Part shown: piece after piece, positions 36,006 through 45,065 of the stretch
Layout of the letters: each line of letters starts with the position of its first letter
How positions within the stretch are numbered: the first letter of the stretch is position 1
Assembly: GCF_016587435.1 (NCBI RefSeq)
Contig: NZ_BNJJ01000027.1
Coordinates: 43,751 to 107,750 of the forward strand
DNA: 64,000 nucleotides
Reading direction: 5' to 3'
Source: Dictyobacter formicarum
GTDB lineage: Bacteria > Chloroflexota > Ktedonobacteria > Ktedonobacterales > Ktedonobacteraceae
Notes under the pieces: model-generated
Seen by the model: the letters and a program-made list of their open reading frames with translations, nothing else
What the model was told of the DNA's origin: nothing
Database searches by the model: none
Made by a program: the position numbers and the translations under genes

Positions 36006-37244
36006 ATGTCAACGACCGAAAGCAACCTGCACAACGAGTATCAAACGGGAACTCCATCCTTGTTGCGATCCATCAACGAACGAACGTTGCTAGAATATTT
36101 ACGCAGCCATAAACCGACGTCTCGGGCCCAGCTTGCACGCGCCACCGGCCTATCGAAGCCAACTGTATCGCAAGCCCTCGCTAGCCTCGAGCGTGCAAGC
36201 CTTGTTCGAGCTGTTGGGCAGTCGATATCGGGTAAGGGAGGACGTACAGCTATACTATATGAGCCACACCCAGATGCTGGTTATGTGGTTGGTATCGATC
36301 TAGGCCGTGGTTGGGTACGTGCCGCAGTAGCAAACCTGACCGGTCAAATTCTTGTGCGCATGAATAAATCAAACGATGCCCAGAACGCATCTGCCCTTGT
36401 TACATTGCTAAGCCAACTGGCTCGTGATCTTGTCGCACAGGCCGGTCTGTCCTGGTCACAGGTAGTACATGCAGTCATTGGCACACCGGGAGTCTTTGAT
36501 GAGCAAAGTAAGCGCGTGCTTTTTGCGTCGAATCTGCCCGGGTGGGGACGACATGGTTTGGTAACAGAGCTACAAGCCGCATTTGGTTTGAGTCTTTCAG
36601 TGGAAAACGACGCGAACCTTGCAGCGTTAGGTGAGCGCTCATTTGGCTGGGGCTCCAGTGCCGGTACATTTGTGTATATTACCCTGGGTACGGGCATAGG
36701 CATGGGTATTATTATTAACGGCGCACTCTACCGAGGAGGACACGGTGCAGCAGGCGAGATAGGTTTCTTACCGTTCGGTTTGGACGAGATCGCAGAGGAA
36801 ACCGAAAAAATCAGTGATGTCTATTTAGGTATGTTCGAGGAGGCAACCGCCGCCAAGGCTATCGTTCGCCAGGCGCAAAAATTTGGTTTGCCTGCATCCT
36901 TTTCTCCTAAGCAGATCTTTGACGCGGCGCAACAGGGCAACAGTAAAGCGCTTGCCTTGATTGAACAGGAGGGATATCGTCTGGCTCTGGCAGTTTCAAC
37001 CATCACTGCTATTCTGGATCCAGAACTAATTGTGCTCGGTGGAGGTATCGGTCAACGTGACACGTTGCTGCTTCCGGTACTGGAACGTAGGTTACAGCAA
37101 CTCACTCCCTTGAAACCACGCGTCGTTGCTTCCAAGCTAGGGGATGATGGCATACTTCTCGGTTCCATTGCTACAGCACTAGAAATAGCACACAAGCTCG
37201 TCTTCCAGCATTACGTCAACAGTAATTATGGCGCTTCAAAATGA
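36006..37244 (+). CDS. ROK-family transcriptional regulator lacking the zinc motif
   Basis: 412 residues. The N-terminal winged helix (about 20-80, SRAQLARATGLSKPTVSQAL) is followed by a sugar-kinase-fold domain: GIDLGRGWVRAAV (phosphate-1), VIGTPGVF, ENDANLAALGE and LGTGIGMGIIING. The usual ROK zinc signature (GxCGxxGCxE after the Gly-rich GAAGEIGF) is absent: GFLPFGLDEIAEETEKISDV follows directly without cysteines, and the conserved His is Phe. Kinase activity is therefore unlikely, and effector binding may differ from NagC/XylR. AAGGAG upstream of the ATG. Probable local regulator of the divergent permease; ligand unknown. Confidence 0.88.
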   Translation: MSTTESNLHNEYQTGTPSLLRSINERTLLEYLRSHKPTSRAQLARATGLSKPTVSQALASLERASLVRAVGQSISGKGGRTAILYEPHPDAGYVVGIDLGRGWVRAAVANLTGQILVRMNKSNDAQNASALVTLLSQLARDLVAQAGLSWSQVVHAVIGTPGVFDEQSKRVLFASNLPGWGRHGLVTELQAAFGLSLSVENDANLAALGERSFGWGSSAGTFVYITLGTGIGMGIIINGALYRGGHGAAGEIGFLPFGLDEIAEETEKISDVYLGMFEEATAAKAIVRQAQKFGLPASFSPKQIFDAAQQGNSKALALIEQEGYRLALAVSTITAILDPELIVLGGGIGQRDTLLLPVLERRLQQLTPLKPRVVASKLGDDGILLGSIATALEIAHKLVFQHYVNSNYGASK

Positions 37245-37283
37245 AAACGCCAGCCAATGAGCTTCGTCGCGTACTCTACTGCT

Positions 37284-38120
37284 TTATTTCATCTGTTTAT
37301 TTTTCGTGCGGACGCGCTCGTAGAATTCTTCCATAGTATGAATGAATGAGGCGTTTTTATGCCAGAATGCTGGATAATCCCCCTGCTTTTTGATCAGGAG
37401 AGCTGGGACGGCGGGTTGGGATGCTGCTGGCTGTGGAGCTGGTAGGCGTGTTGCACCAGTCCAGAATTCTTTGTGGCTGGCAATTTGTACCGGTTTGGTA
37501 ATTGGGTGGGTGTAATAGGATTCCGCCGGTTGGACATTGGGCTCTTTGATCGTGAGAGCGGAGGCCAGGGTCGCTCCGAGTGGGGTTTTGACCAGTTCAG
37601 CTTGTAGATCTTCCCTGGAGAGTCCACGTAAGGCAAACATGACAAAGGGATCTTTGTCCAGAGCGGAGGCCAGAAGATAGTAGACTCCGGCGATGTGTTT
37701 ACAGGGGTTGGCATAATCTGGACATGAGCAATCGGTCTCGAAATCGCGTGCGCTGTGCGGCAGCAGGTGCAGGTCCAGTTCTATGAAGGCGTCCTCGATA
37801 GTGTCGGGCATCTCATTCATCAATAGTTTAGTGAGCAAATCGGCCCGTGTCGCAATGTTTTGAATGACCTTGCTCCAGTCCCTGGCATTGATGGCTTTTA
37901 AGATAATCGAGGTTTTGTAGATGGGCTCTTTATAGACTCCAAAATAGGGATTGACGGAGCCACGCACTTTGGCTTGAACCATGCCATGGTCTAGCTTATA
38001 GCTAATGATGCGCCCATTAGTGGCATATGAGCGCCCACGGCTAAGGCGGCCTACGTCGGTAAATTGTTCCAGGGCCTGGATAAAGCGCTGACCCCACCAG
38101 GTTCGGCTGAACTGTGTCAT
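37284..38120 (-). CDS. SWIM zinc-finger protein paired with SNF2 helicase
   Basis: 278 residues. The SWIM finger is DCSCPDYANPCKHIAGVYY at about 149-167 (CxCx7CxH). The N-terminus (TWWGQRFIQALEQFTDVGR, then SRGRSYATNG) is the standard lead-in of SWIM proteins encoded next to SNF2 ATPases. The finger is thought to bind DNA or protein. The start lies only five bases after the helicase stop, and its GGAG overlaps that stop, so the two genes are translationally coupled. Partner of the helicase at 38126-41287; the process (repair, chromatin-like remodelling or defence) is not known. Confidence 0.88.
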   Translation of the reverse strand: MTQFSRTWWGQRFIQALEQFTDVGRLSRGRSYATNGRIISYKLDHGMVQAKVRGSVNPYFGVYKEPIYKTSIILKAINARDWSKVIQNIATRADLLTKLLMNEMPDTIEDAFIELDLHLLPHSARDFETDCSCPDYANPCKHIAGVYYLLASALDKDPFVMFALRGLSREDLQAELVKTPLGATLASALTIKEPNVQPAESYYTHPITKPVQIASHKEFWTGATRLPAPQPAASQPAVPALLIKKQGDYPAFWHKNASFIHTMEEFYERVRTKNKQMK

Positions 38121-38125
38121 CGTTC

Positions 38126-41100
38126 TTACTCCATGATAGCACTGCGGCGCAATGTGATAAGCTCTTTAAAAGTATTATTATCTAGTTCCGTCAACCAGGA
38201 CTCATCGGTTCCTACGACCAGTGAAGAGAGCCGCTTCTTGTCTTCAATCATGGTATCGATGCGCTCTTCCATGGTCCCCATGGCGATAAATTTATGCACG
38301 AAGACGTTTTTGCGCTGGCCAATACGGAAAGCGCGGTCGGTGGCCTGATCTTCGACGGATGGATTCCACCAGCGATCAAAGTGAAAGACGTGGTTGGCTT
38401 TGGTGAGATTTAAGCCAACGCCGCCCGCTCGCAGTGAGAGGATGAAGAGTGATGGCTCGGTCGCAGGATCCTGAAACTCGGTCACCATTTTTTCACGCCT
38501 GGCCACATTGGTCGCGCCATGTAGATAATATGTATTGTAGTACTTCTTGTGTTCAAGGTAACGCTCCAGTGCAGCACCTATTTCTGTAAACTGGGTGAAA
38601 ATCAGCGCGCTCTCTCCGCTCTCGATCACCTCCTCAACCATCTCTGCGAGCCGTTGCAGCTTGTGAGAGCGCTCGGTAGTAAAGGCACTGCCGTCCTGTA
38701 GAAATTGCATTGGATGGTTGCATATCTGCTTGAGCTTGAGCAATGTCGATAGGATCAAACCTTTGCGCTGAATGCCCTCAGCATCATCCAGTTGCTCCAT
38801 CACGTCTTTGACCACGGCCTCGTACAGCGAAGCCTGCTCGGCCGAGAGGGTGCAGTACATTTTTTGCTCGATCTTGTCTGGTAGATCGTTGATGATACGT
38901 TTATCGGTCTTTACGCGCCGTAAGATAAACGGTTCGACCAGCTTTTTGAGGGTCGTGGACTGGGCCGCGTCGTTGTCTTTGTAGATCGGGATCTCGAATT
39001 TTTTGCGAAATTGTGCTTCCTTGCCCAGATAGCCGGGATTAAGGAAGTTGAAGATGGACCAGAGGTCTCGCAGGCGGTTCTCGACCGGGGTGCCGGTCAG
39101 GGCTAGCCGATGGATAGCGTCCAGTTTAAGGATGGCGCGGGTCTGGGCCGCCTGTGGATTCTTGATGTTCTGGGCCTCATCGACAACGACGCGATGCCAA
39201 TCAATACTCTGCAACAACTTTTCATCCAGGCGCGCCAGGGCAAATGAGGTCAGGACCACGTCTTGCTCTTGATACATCTCCAGGAACGCCTTCTTATCTT
39301 TGGGTCGCGTGCCACCTTGATGTACCAATACCTGCAATTGGGGAGCGAAACGCTCGATCTCTTTGCGCCAGTTGCCCAGTACCGATGTCGGGGCAATAAT
39401 CAGGGTTGGCCCGACAGCCTCAGCCCCTTCGCGCTCTTTAAGCAGACAGGCAATTACCTGCAGGGTCTTGCCCAGTCCCATGTCATCTGCCAGGCAGGGA
39501 TGCAAGCCCAGACTTTCTAAATAGTATAGCCAGGCTACGCCGCGCTTCTGATACTCACGCAAAGTCCCCTGTAAGGCCACGGGATCAGTGATGGGGGCAA
39601 TAGCATTTTTATCGCCGAGCTGAGATAGCATATCCTGTAAGTTCTGATCATGCTCCCATTCCAGATCCTCGACTCCTTCCGCGCCAAGCTTCAGCATATC
39701 CATCAGTGAGATCTCGGCGGATTCATTTTTATGCATCTGCCAGAACTCAAGCATTTGCTGCATTTTTTCGCGATCAAGCTCCATCCATTGGCCACGAAAC
39801 TGAACCAATGATGATTTGGCATTGACCAGCTGTCGCCATTCTTCTTCCGAAACCACCTGTCCACCAATCGACAATTCATAGCTATAGTCGACGACTTTTT
39901 TGAGGCTTAAATGACCACCCCCTGCAGCCGATGTTGATCCTTTGGGTGAGCGTAGCGATGTTTTGAGGCGCACCTTGCTGCGCCGCCTGCCCTCGGGAGT
40001 CCACCAGGAGGGAACGATCACGATATAGCCGGCATCCTCAAGTACCCAGGCGCCCTCCTTCAAAAAAGTGAAGGCCTCGTCAAGCGTGAGATGAAAGCCG
40101 ATCGGCTTATCTGTGGTCAGGCCCTTCCAGATCTTTGGATAGATGCGCGCGGCATAGCCCAGGGCCAGCAAGAGGTTTTTTTCAAAATCAGCGCCAAAAG
40201 GGCGTGCAGCCTCAGCGCGTTCCTTCGGCCTGAGATCCCAGTATTCACTCAAACTCAATTGATGAGAGGGATCGCGCCTGGACGCCACCAGAAAGTGCAT
40301 GTGCCAGCTGTCGACATCCGTAGAAGTAGCCTCTTCTAGACGTAGGCAGAGCGTAAAGCCGGCTTCCGTATGCGCCTGGGTCAGGTTGTTGCGCCAGGCG
40401 AGCCAGTCTTTATAATCCTGAAGCGTCTCCGTGGGATCTTGCGTGGGCGCGGGGCGATATGGATAGATGCACCTGTAGAGCAGTGTATCGGCGATCTGAT
40501 GGTCAAATGTACCGGTAAAAGGAGTACCTGTAACAACATTGTGGAGCAGACATTCAGAAAAATGGCGCAATAAAGGCTCTTTATCAAAAAGATCGGTGTT
40601 ATCCGGGTTGTTTGAGCCGGCTGCACACGCCCCCGGCATAGCGGCAAGATAGCGCTGGATGGTCGTCTCATAGCTATCTGATATCAGTTCCCAGCCGGGA
40701 TGAAGCACAAAACGGGCCTCTTTTTTTGTCGCCTTTTTGCTACGTGTCCCCTTCTCCCCGGCCGCTTCAAGTGCCTGATACTTTAACGCTGGGATGTACT
40801 GGTCTTTAGCGATGATCGCTTTGATGGCCTGGGTGTATTGCTGCCAGAATAAAAGATCTGCTCCCAGTTGGAAATCTTCAGCCCCATTGAGCGCCATAAA
40901 ATGGATCGTGTTCAGGATGGTAATGATGTCTGTCACCCGATAGCAGCAGACCTGCCAGGGCTTCAGCTCAAATTCCAGTGGCTCTTCCTCCTCAACATAG
41001 CGCAACAGTTCAAAAGAGGGCGCTGGTCTACCATCAGTAGTAGGTAGCAGTACGTAGCGACTGCACAGGGTATTCACCAATGTGCCAGGAAAAAGCTCTT

Positions 41101-41287
41101 GCAGGCCCAATTTCTCCACGAGAAATGTTGCCAGGGCAGTCTGCGACAGATGTCGTGGATGAACAGTATCCGGACTCTTCTTCGCTACATCTTGCGCCCT
41201 ATCAGTCTCGACCCAGAGATAGAAGCTTCCATCCTGTATGAACTCCTGTGAGTCATCAGGAATCCAGATTCCATGGATGATATGCAT
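38126..41287 (-). CDS. SNF2/SWI2-type DNA-dependent ATPase (DEAD/DEAH helicase superfamily 2)
   Basis: 1053 residues. The N-terminal ~400 residues are a variable region. The SNF2-associated domain (DUF3670-like) is at about 430-560 (SLKKVVDYSYELSIGGQVVS). The ATPase follows: motif I DMGLGKTLQVIA, motif II VVVDEAQNIKN, motif III LALTGTPVENRL, and in the second lobe LILSLRAGGVGLNLTKA and FRIGQRKNVFVHKFI (motif VI). The C-terminal helicase lobe is complete. It translocates on double-stranded DNA rather than unwinding it, by family knowledge. TAGGAG precedes the ATG at 41287. First gene of a two-gene operon with the SWIM protein. Confidence 0.93.
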   Translation of the reverse strand: MHIIHGIWIPDDSQEFIQDGSFYLWVETDRAQDVAKKSPDTVHPRHLSQTALATFLVEKLGLQELFPGTLVNTLCSRYVLLPTTDGRPAPSFELLRYVEEEEPLEFELKPWQVCCYRVTDIITILNTIHFMALNGAEDFQLGADLLFWQQYTQAIKAIIAKDQYIPALKYQALEAAGEKGTRSKKATKKEARFVLHPGWELISDSYETTIQRYLAAMPGACAAGSNNPDNTDLFDKEPLLRHFSECLLHNVVTGTPFTGTFDHQIADTLLYRCIYPYRPAPTQDPTETLQDYKDWLAWRNNLTQAHTEAGFTLCLRLEEATSTDVDSWHMHFLVASRRDPSHQLSLSEYWDLRPKERAEAARPFGADFEKNLLLALGYAARIYPKIWKGLTTDKPIGFHLTLDEAFTFLKEGAWVLEDAGYIVIVPSWWTPEGRRRSKVRLKTSLRSPKGSTSAAGGGHLSLKKVVDYSYELSIGGQVVSEEEWRQLVNAKSSLVQFRGQWMELDREKMQQMLEFWQMHKNESAEISLMDMLKLGAEGVEDLEWEHDQNLQDMLSQLGDKNAIAPITDPVALQGTLREYQKRGVAWLYYLESLGLHPCLADDMGLGKTLQVIACLLKEREGAEAVGPTLIIAPTSVLGNWRKEIERFAPQLQVLVHQGGTRPKDKKAFLEMYQEQDVVLTSFALARLDEKLLQSIDWHRVVVDEAQNIKNPQAAQTRAILKLDAIHRLALTGTPVENRLRDLWSIFNFLNPGYLGKEAQFRKKFEIPIYKDNDAAQSTTLKKLVEPFILRRVKTDKRIINDLPDKIEQKMYCTLSAEQASLYEAVVKDVMEQLDDAEGIQRKGLILSTLLKLKQICNHPMQFLQDGSAFTTERSHKLQRLAEMVEEVIESGESALIFTQFTEIGAALERYLEHKKYYNTYYLHGATNVARREKMVTEFQDPATEPSLFILSLRAGGVGLNLTKANHVFHFDRWWNPSVEDQATDRAFRIGQRKNVFVHKFIAMGTMEERIDTMIEDKKRLSSLVVGTDESWLTELDNNTFKELITLRRSAIME

Positions 41288-41476
41288 GCGGTACTCCTAA
41301 GATGAGTCACGATATGATTGGGGGTATCACTCGTCCTCACTACACGGCTGTATGAAAATTTTTCGTACAGCATAACATATCAGCTCACTTATTGTCGAAT
41401 ATCTATTAAATTGATGCCTTCATCGTTATTCTTTCTCCATCCCGTAATTTCCCAGATTGTAATCCTGTATTTTCTT

Positions 41477-42397
41477 TCAGATGGACCGTTCCAGTGCAGC
41501 GCGGTCCCAGTGAGCGAGATTGGCGGCGGCTTCATAGGTGCTTTGGAAGAATTCCAACAAGGCTTGCTCGGGATTGCTCTCCTGCCGCATGTCGTCGTAA
41601 AGGTAGAAAGATTCTGCCATCTCGGGGCTGTAAAAAGCTTTGGCGGGCCTGATAGGTGCACTTCCAAGTCCAGGCGGTTCGGGAGCCGCATAGGCGTAAA
41701 ACGCTGGTTTGGGCGAGCTGGCACTACCCGGCCAGAAACCACAGCTGATGACTTCATGCGAGTAGGCTTCACGCGTGATCCGATCGGCTCCTTTTCTTTC
41801 AGGGGCTTTTCTACCGGAGAAGCGTGTTACAGCTATATCAAAGCTACCCCAGAAGAAATGGACTGGACTGCATTTGCCAATAAAGCGGCCACGAAATTCC
41901 TTCATGATAGTATCTATCTGGAATAAGGTGCGCCAGAAGCGTTCTACATATATCGGATCATAGGTATCATGGCTGAGATCCTGATTGAAAGGAATGGCGT
42001 TCGGAATTTCACAGGGGCGTGGATCAATAGTGACCTGGATATTCAGGGCGTGTAATGCTGCCATGAATTCTTGATAGAAGTTGGCCACTGAGCGTGAGTA
42101 CAGAGGTAGTGTTTTGTTGGTGTCTTCGCTGGTAACAATCGACAGGTTGTGATCAATAAAATCAAAGCTAATCTCAAACTCACCGTGCGCATAGGGAATT
42201 GGCGAGGTCGTCAGACCGCGCGCTGAGACGTAGAGGGGTACCTGCCACCAGTGATTGATGTACGGGCTTAATGCCAGCCGCACCTTGCCAACCATCTGTG
42301 TCCATAGGTGCAGCGTCTCACAGGTCTCTTTCCAGTCTTCAAATGCTAACACAGGCCATTTCTCATCAACCGTACGCACAAGATTACTGTTCAGCAT
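41477..42397 (-). CDS. DUF5996 family protein
   Basis: 306-residue soluble protein of a widespread but uncharacterised family. Conserved pieces seen are LHLWTQMVGKVRLALSPYIN, HWWQVPLYVSARGLTT, VHFFWGSFDIAVTRFSGR and ISCGFWPGS. No catalytic assignment is known to me. The ATG at 42397 follows GGAGGAGA, in preference to a longer frame from 42430. It is divergent from the second GCS2 gene across 405 bases. Confidence 0.85.
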   Translation of the reverse strand: MLNSNLVRTVDEKWPVLAFEDWKETCETLHLWTQMVGKVRLALSPYINHWWQVPLYVSARGLTTSPIPYAHGEFEISFDFIDHNLSIVTSEDTNKTLPLYSRSVANFYQEFMAALHALNIQVTIDPRPCEIPNAIPFNQDLSHDTYDPIYVERFWRTLFQIDTIMKEFRGRFIGKCSPVHFFWGSFDIAVTRFSGRKAPERKGADRITREAYSHEVISCGFWPGSASSPKPAFYAYAAPEPPGLGSAPIRPAKAFYSPEMAESFYLYDDMRQESNPEQALLEFFQSTYEAAANLAHWDRAALERSI

Positions 42398-42802
42398 GAT
42401 TACTCTTCTCCTCCCATCACAAACAGGCATATCATATTTCGTCAGGACTACTCAGCTAATATCTCCTGGTATGCCCCCATCCTATCATATTTTTTATTTC
42501 AACTACTATAAGTCTATACTCTACAAAAAGGTTGGGCACCACCTGGTTCTGCGAACCATCGATCTGTATATAAAGTTATTTTAAGAAACCACATAAAACT
42601 GCACGTAATTTTTTTACACCAATATATTTCTATATTTATGCTTAAAAAGAAATCATTGAAAGTATGTAACATATAAGATATATCTAGACTCATAAATGCA
42701 GAAGAGCTTTAAATTACATCTTGATACTGTATACTTATTGGGCAGGGTTTCGTGTTGTATGTATTACGTTCCAACCATATTCGTTGCAAGGAGGCGTTTT
42801 CC
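42398..42802. other. Divergent intergenic region, nothing firm
   Basis: AT-rich region between the DUF5996 and second GCS2 genes. Both promoters must lie here, but no consensus pair, hairpin or repeat is convincing. The AAGGAGG at 42788-42794 is the ribosome-binding site of the GCS2 gene. Confidence 0.4.
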
Positions 42803-43915
42803 ATGTCCCTGCAATCCCATAACTTCACTATTGGTGTTGAAGAAGAATATCAGATTATCGACCCTCATACACGCGAACTGGGTCAGCAGGCCCATTTGAT
42901 TTTGCCAGAGGCCCAGACGATATTAGGGGATGAGGCGGTACAATTTGAGATGATTTTGTCTCAGATTGAGGTCGCAACCCCGATTTGTCATTCGTTGACG
43001 GAGGTACACCATGAGTTGATGCGACTACGTGGCGGCGTGATTGCTGCCGCCGGCAATGTCGGACAACGCATTGGCGCCGCGGGAACTCATCCTTTCTCAC
43101 ATTGGAATATACAGCAGGTAACCCCAAAAGAGCGCTATCAAACCTTAATCGAGACGTATCAGCAGTTAATTCGCGAGCAGGTCATTTTTGGTTGCCATGT
43201 CCATATTGGTATACCAGATCAAGAAGTTGCCACTCAGATTCTCAATCATGCCCGCGCCTGGCTTACTCCAATTATTGCTTTGACCGCCAATTCTCCTTTC
43301 TGGCTGGGAGCGGATACTGGCTATCAGGATTATCGTACCGGCCTCTGGTGGACCGTTCCACTGGCTGGCCCTCCCCCTTCTTTCTCTTCCTATGATGCGT
43401 ACCGCGATACGATTCAGCGTTTAATCGCTACAGAGAGCATTGACGATGCGACAAAGATCTATTGGGACTTGCGCCTCTCAGAACGCTTTCCTACGCTTGA
43501 GTTTCGTGTCATGGATGTCTGCATGACTATTGACGAAGCCGTCATGGTTGCTGGCTTGATCCGGGCCCTGGTTCGAACTGCGTATGAGCAGGTAATGCGG
43601 AAAGTTCCTTTTCCAGATGTGACTACTGACCAGTTGCGAGCAATGCATTGGCGCGCGGCACGCTATGGTCTGGATGATCGCTTGTTTGATGTGCAGGCGC
43701 AGCACAGTGTACCGGCCCGGCAGTGTATTGAGCAGTTCCTGACCTTCTTACGGCCAGCGCTCGAAGCTGAGGGCGATTGGCACCGCGTCTCAACCAGTAC
43801 CTACCGGGTGTTACAAGAGGGTAATGGCGCTCGTCGCCAGCGCGATATCTATCGGCGCGCTGGCGATTTTCGCGCTCTGGTAGATTATATTGTCGCCCAA
43901 AGCTGTAGCTTTTAA
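42803..43915 (+). CDS. Carboxylate-amine ligase / glutamate-cysteine ligase, GCS2 family, copy 2
   Basis: 370 residues, same family as 11333-12469 and alignable throughout: FTIGVEEEYQIID, GAAGTHPFSHW, GCHVHIGIPD, LTANSPFWLGADTGY, FRVMDVCMTIDEA and HWRAARYGLDD. Differences in the substrate-binding middle part and clear overall divergence suggest an old duplication with different substrates rather than a recent copy. The ATG at 42803 lies eight bases after a perfect AAGGAGG; the longer frame from 42752 is rejected. It probably makes a gamma-glutamyl compound; the product is not determined. Confidence 0.88.
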   Translation: MSLQSHNFTIGVEEEYQIIDPHTRELGQQAHLILPEAQTILGDEAVQFEMILSQIEVATPICHSLTEVHHELMRLRGGVIAAAGNVGQRIGAAGTHPFSHWNIQQVTPKERYQTLIETYQQLIREQVIFGCHVHIGIPDQEVATQILNHARAWLTPIIALTANSPFWLGADTGYQDYRTGLWWTVPLAGPPPSFSSYDAYRDTIQRLIATESIDDATKIYWDLRLSERFPTLEFRVMDVCMTIDEAVMVAGLIRALVRTAYEQVMRKVPFPDVTTDQLRAMHWRAARYGLDDRLFDVQAQHSVPARQCIEQFLTFLRPALEAEGDWHRVSTSTYRVLQEGNGARRQRDIYRRAGDFRALVDYIVAQSCSF

Positions 43916-44060
43916 GGCTGGCGCTCTTACCAGCCCATAGCTCCAGGTCCTCCCAGGATGATAAGAGCTCTTGACCAGACCCTGCGCTGTATTGCTCCGC
44001 TGGCAACGTCGGCACGGAGCATTCTTATTTGCAGTGTCGCCTCGTCTACAGCTGTGATCA

Positions 44061-45065
44061 TTACGCAGCCACCTTTTTCTCTTTGACCAGCTTCGGCGTT
44101 TTCTCTTTGCGTAAACGCGGATCGGCGATTTCATCAATTCCAAAGTTGATCAGGGATAAGCCTGCACCCAGAACAGCAATGCAGACGCCGGGTGGAATAA
44201 ACCACCACCACAGGCCCGAGAGCAGGGCGTTGGCTTTCTGTGCCCAGTAGAACATGCTTCCCCAGCTGATGCCGTTTGGATCTCCCAGTCCCAGAAATTC
44301 AAGTGAGGCGGAGGCCAGAATGACGTACAGGGTGGTGCTGACAAAATTGGCGGCCACGATAGAGATCTCGTTGGGGAAAATCTCGAAGAAGATGATGCGC
44401 CAGGTGGTCTCGCCGTTGGCGCGCGCCGCCGTAACAAACTCGCGGCTCCGCATAGAAAGGGTCTGCGATCTCAACACACGGGCTCCCCATGACCAGCTGG
44501 TAAAGGTAATCACCAGCGCAACGGTAACAGGTCCACGCGGAAAATAGGAGGCCAGTACGATCGCCAGTGGCAGCGCCGGTAGCACCAGGAATACGTTGGT
44601 GAGCAATGACAGTATCTCATCGATGAAGCCGCCAAAGTAGCCGCTCACCAATCCAACGGTAATCGACAACAAGGTCACAGCAATACCGGTTATAAAACCC
44701 CAGAATATTGAAGACCGTGTCCCCACCACTAGCTGGCTGAAGATATCCTGTCCAACGGCGGTGGTACCTAACCAGTGGGCCGCCGATGGCGCGGCCTGCG
44801 CATCATTTGATAAGCGACCCGGATCGGTATGGATGAACAGGGGACCAAAGGCTGCAACCAGAATAAAGAAGAACACAATCACCAACCCAATGGCGACCTT
44901 CTTGTTTTTAGTCAGCTGGTACCAGACGATCTGGAGCCCGCGCCCCAGGCGCTCATACCAGGGTCGGCGCAGGGCATTGATGGTGGCGGCATCTGGTAAT
45001 GGCTGCTTCCCGCGCTTAAAACCATTGGTCACCGATCCGCTAAACTGCGATGAAGATGTACCCAT
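44061..45065 (-). CDS. Dpp/Opp-type ABC transporter permease (C subunit)
   Basis: 334 residues with an N-terminal cytoplasmic extension and one TM (about 55-78), then five TMs. The permease EAA loop is visible: SREFVTAARANGETTWRIIF near residue 210. DppC/OppC-type proteins form the inner-membrane channel with DppB. The start codon directly abuts the stop of the upstream permease (TAA-ATG), so the two are coupled. No ATPase gene follows, so ATP-binding subunits must come from elsewhere in the genome. Last gene of the importer operon that starts at 47884. Confidence 0.93.
   Translation of the reverse strand: MGTSSSQFSGSVTNGFKRGKQPLPDAATINALRRPWYERLGRGLQIVWYQLTKNKKVAIGLVIVFFFILVAAFGPLFIHTDPGRLSNDAQAAPSAAHWLGTTAVGQDIFSQLVVGTRSSIFWGFITGIAVTLLSITVGLVSGYFGGFIDEILSLLTNVFLVLPALPLAIVLASYFPRGPVTVALVITFTSWSWGARVLRSQTLSMRSREFVTAARANGETTWRIIFFEIFPNEISIVAANFVSTTLYVILASASLEFLGLGDPNGISWGSMFYWAQKANALLSGLWWWFIPPGVCIAVLGAGLSLINFGIDEIADPRLRKEKTPKLVKEKKVAA

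Noticed and set aside
41318..41926. Plus-strand open frame of 202 codons
   Set aside because: Antisense to the DUF5996 gene, which has a good ribosome-binding site and family motifs; this frame has neither.
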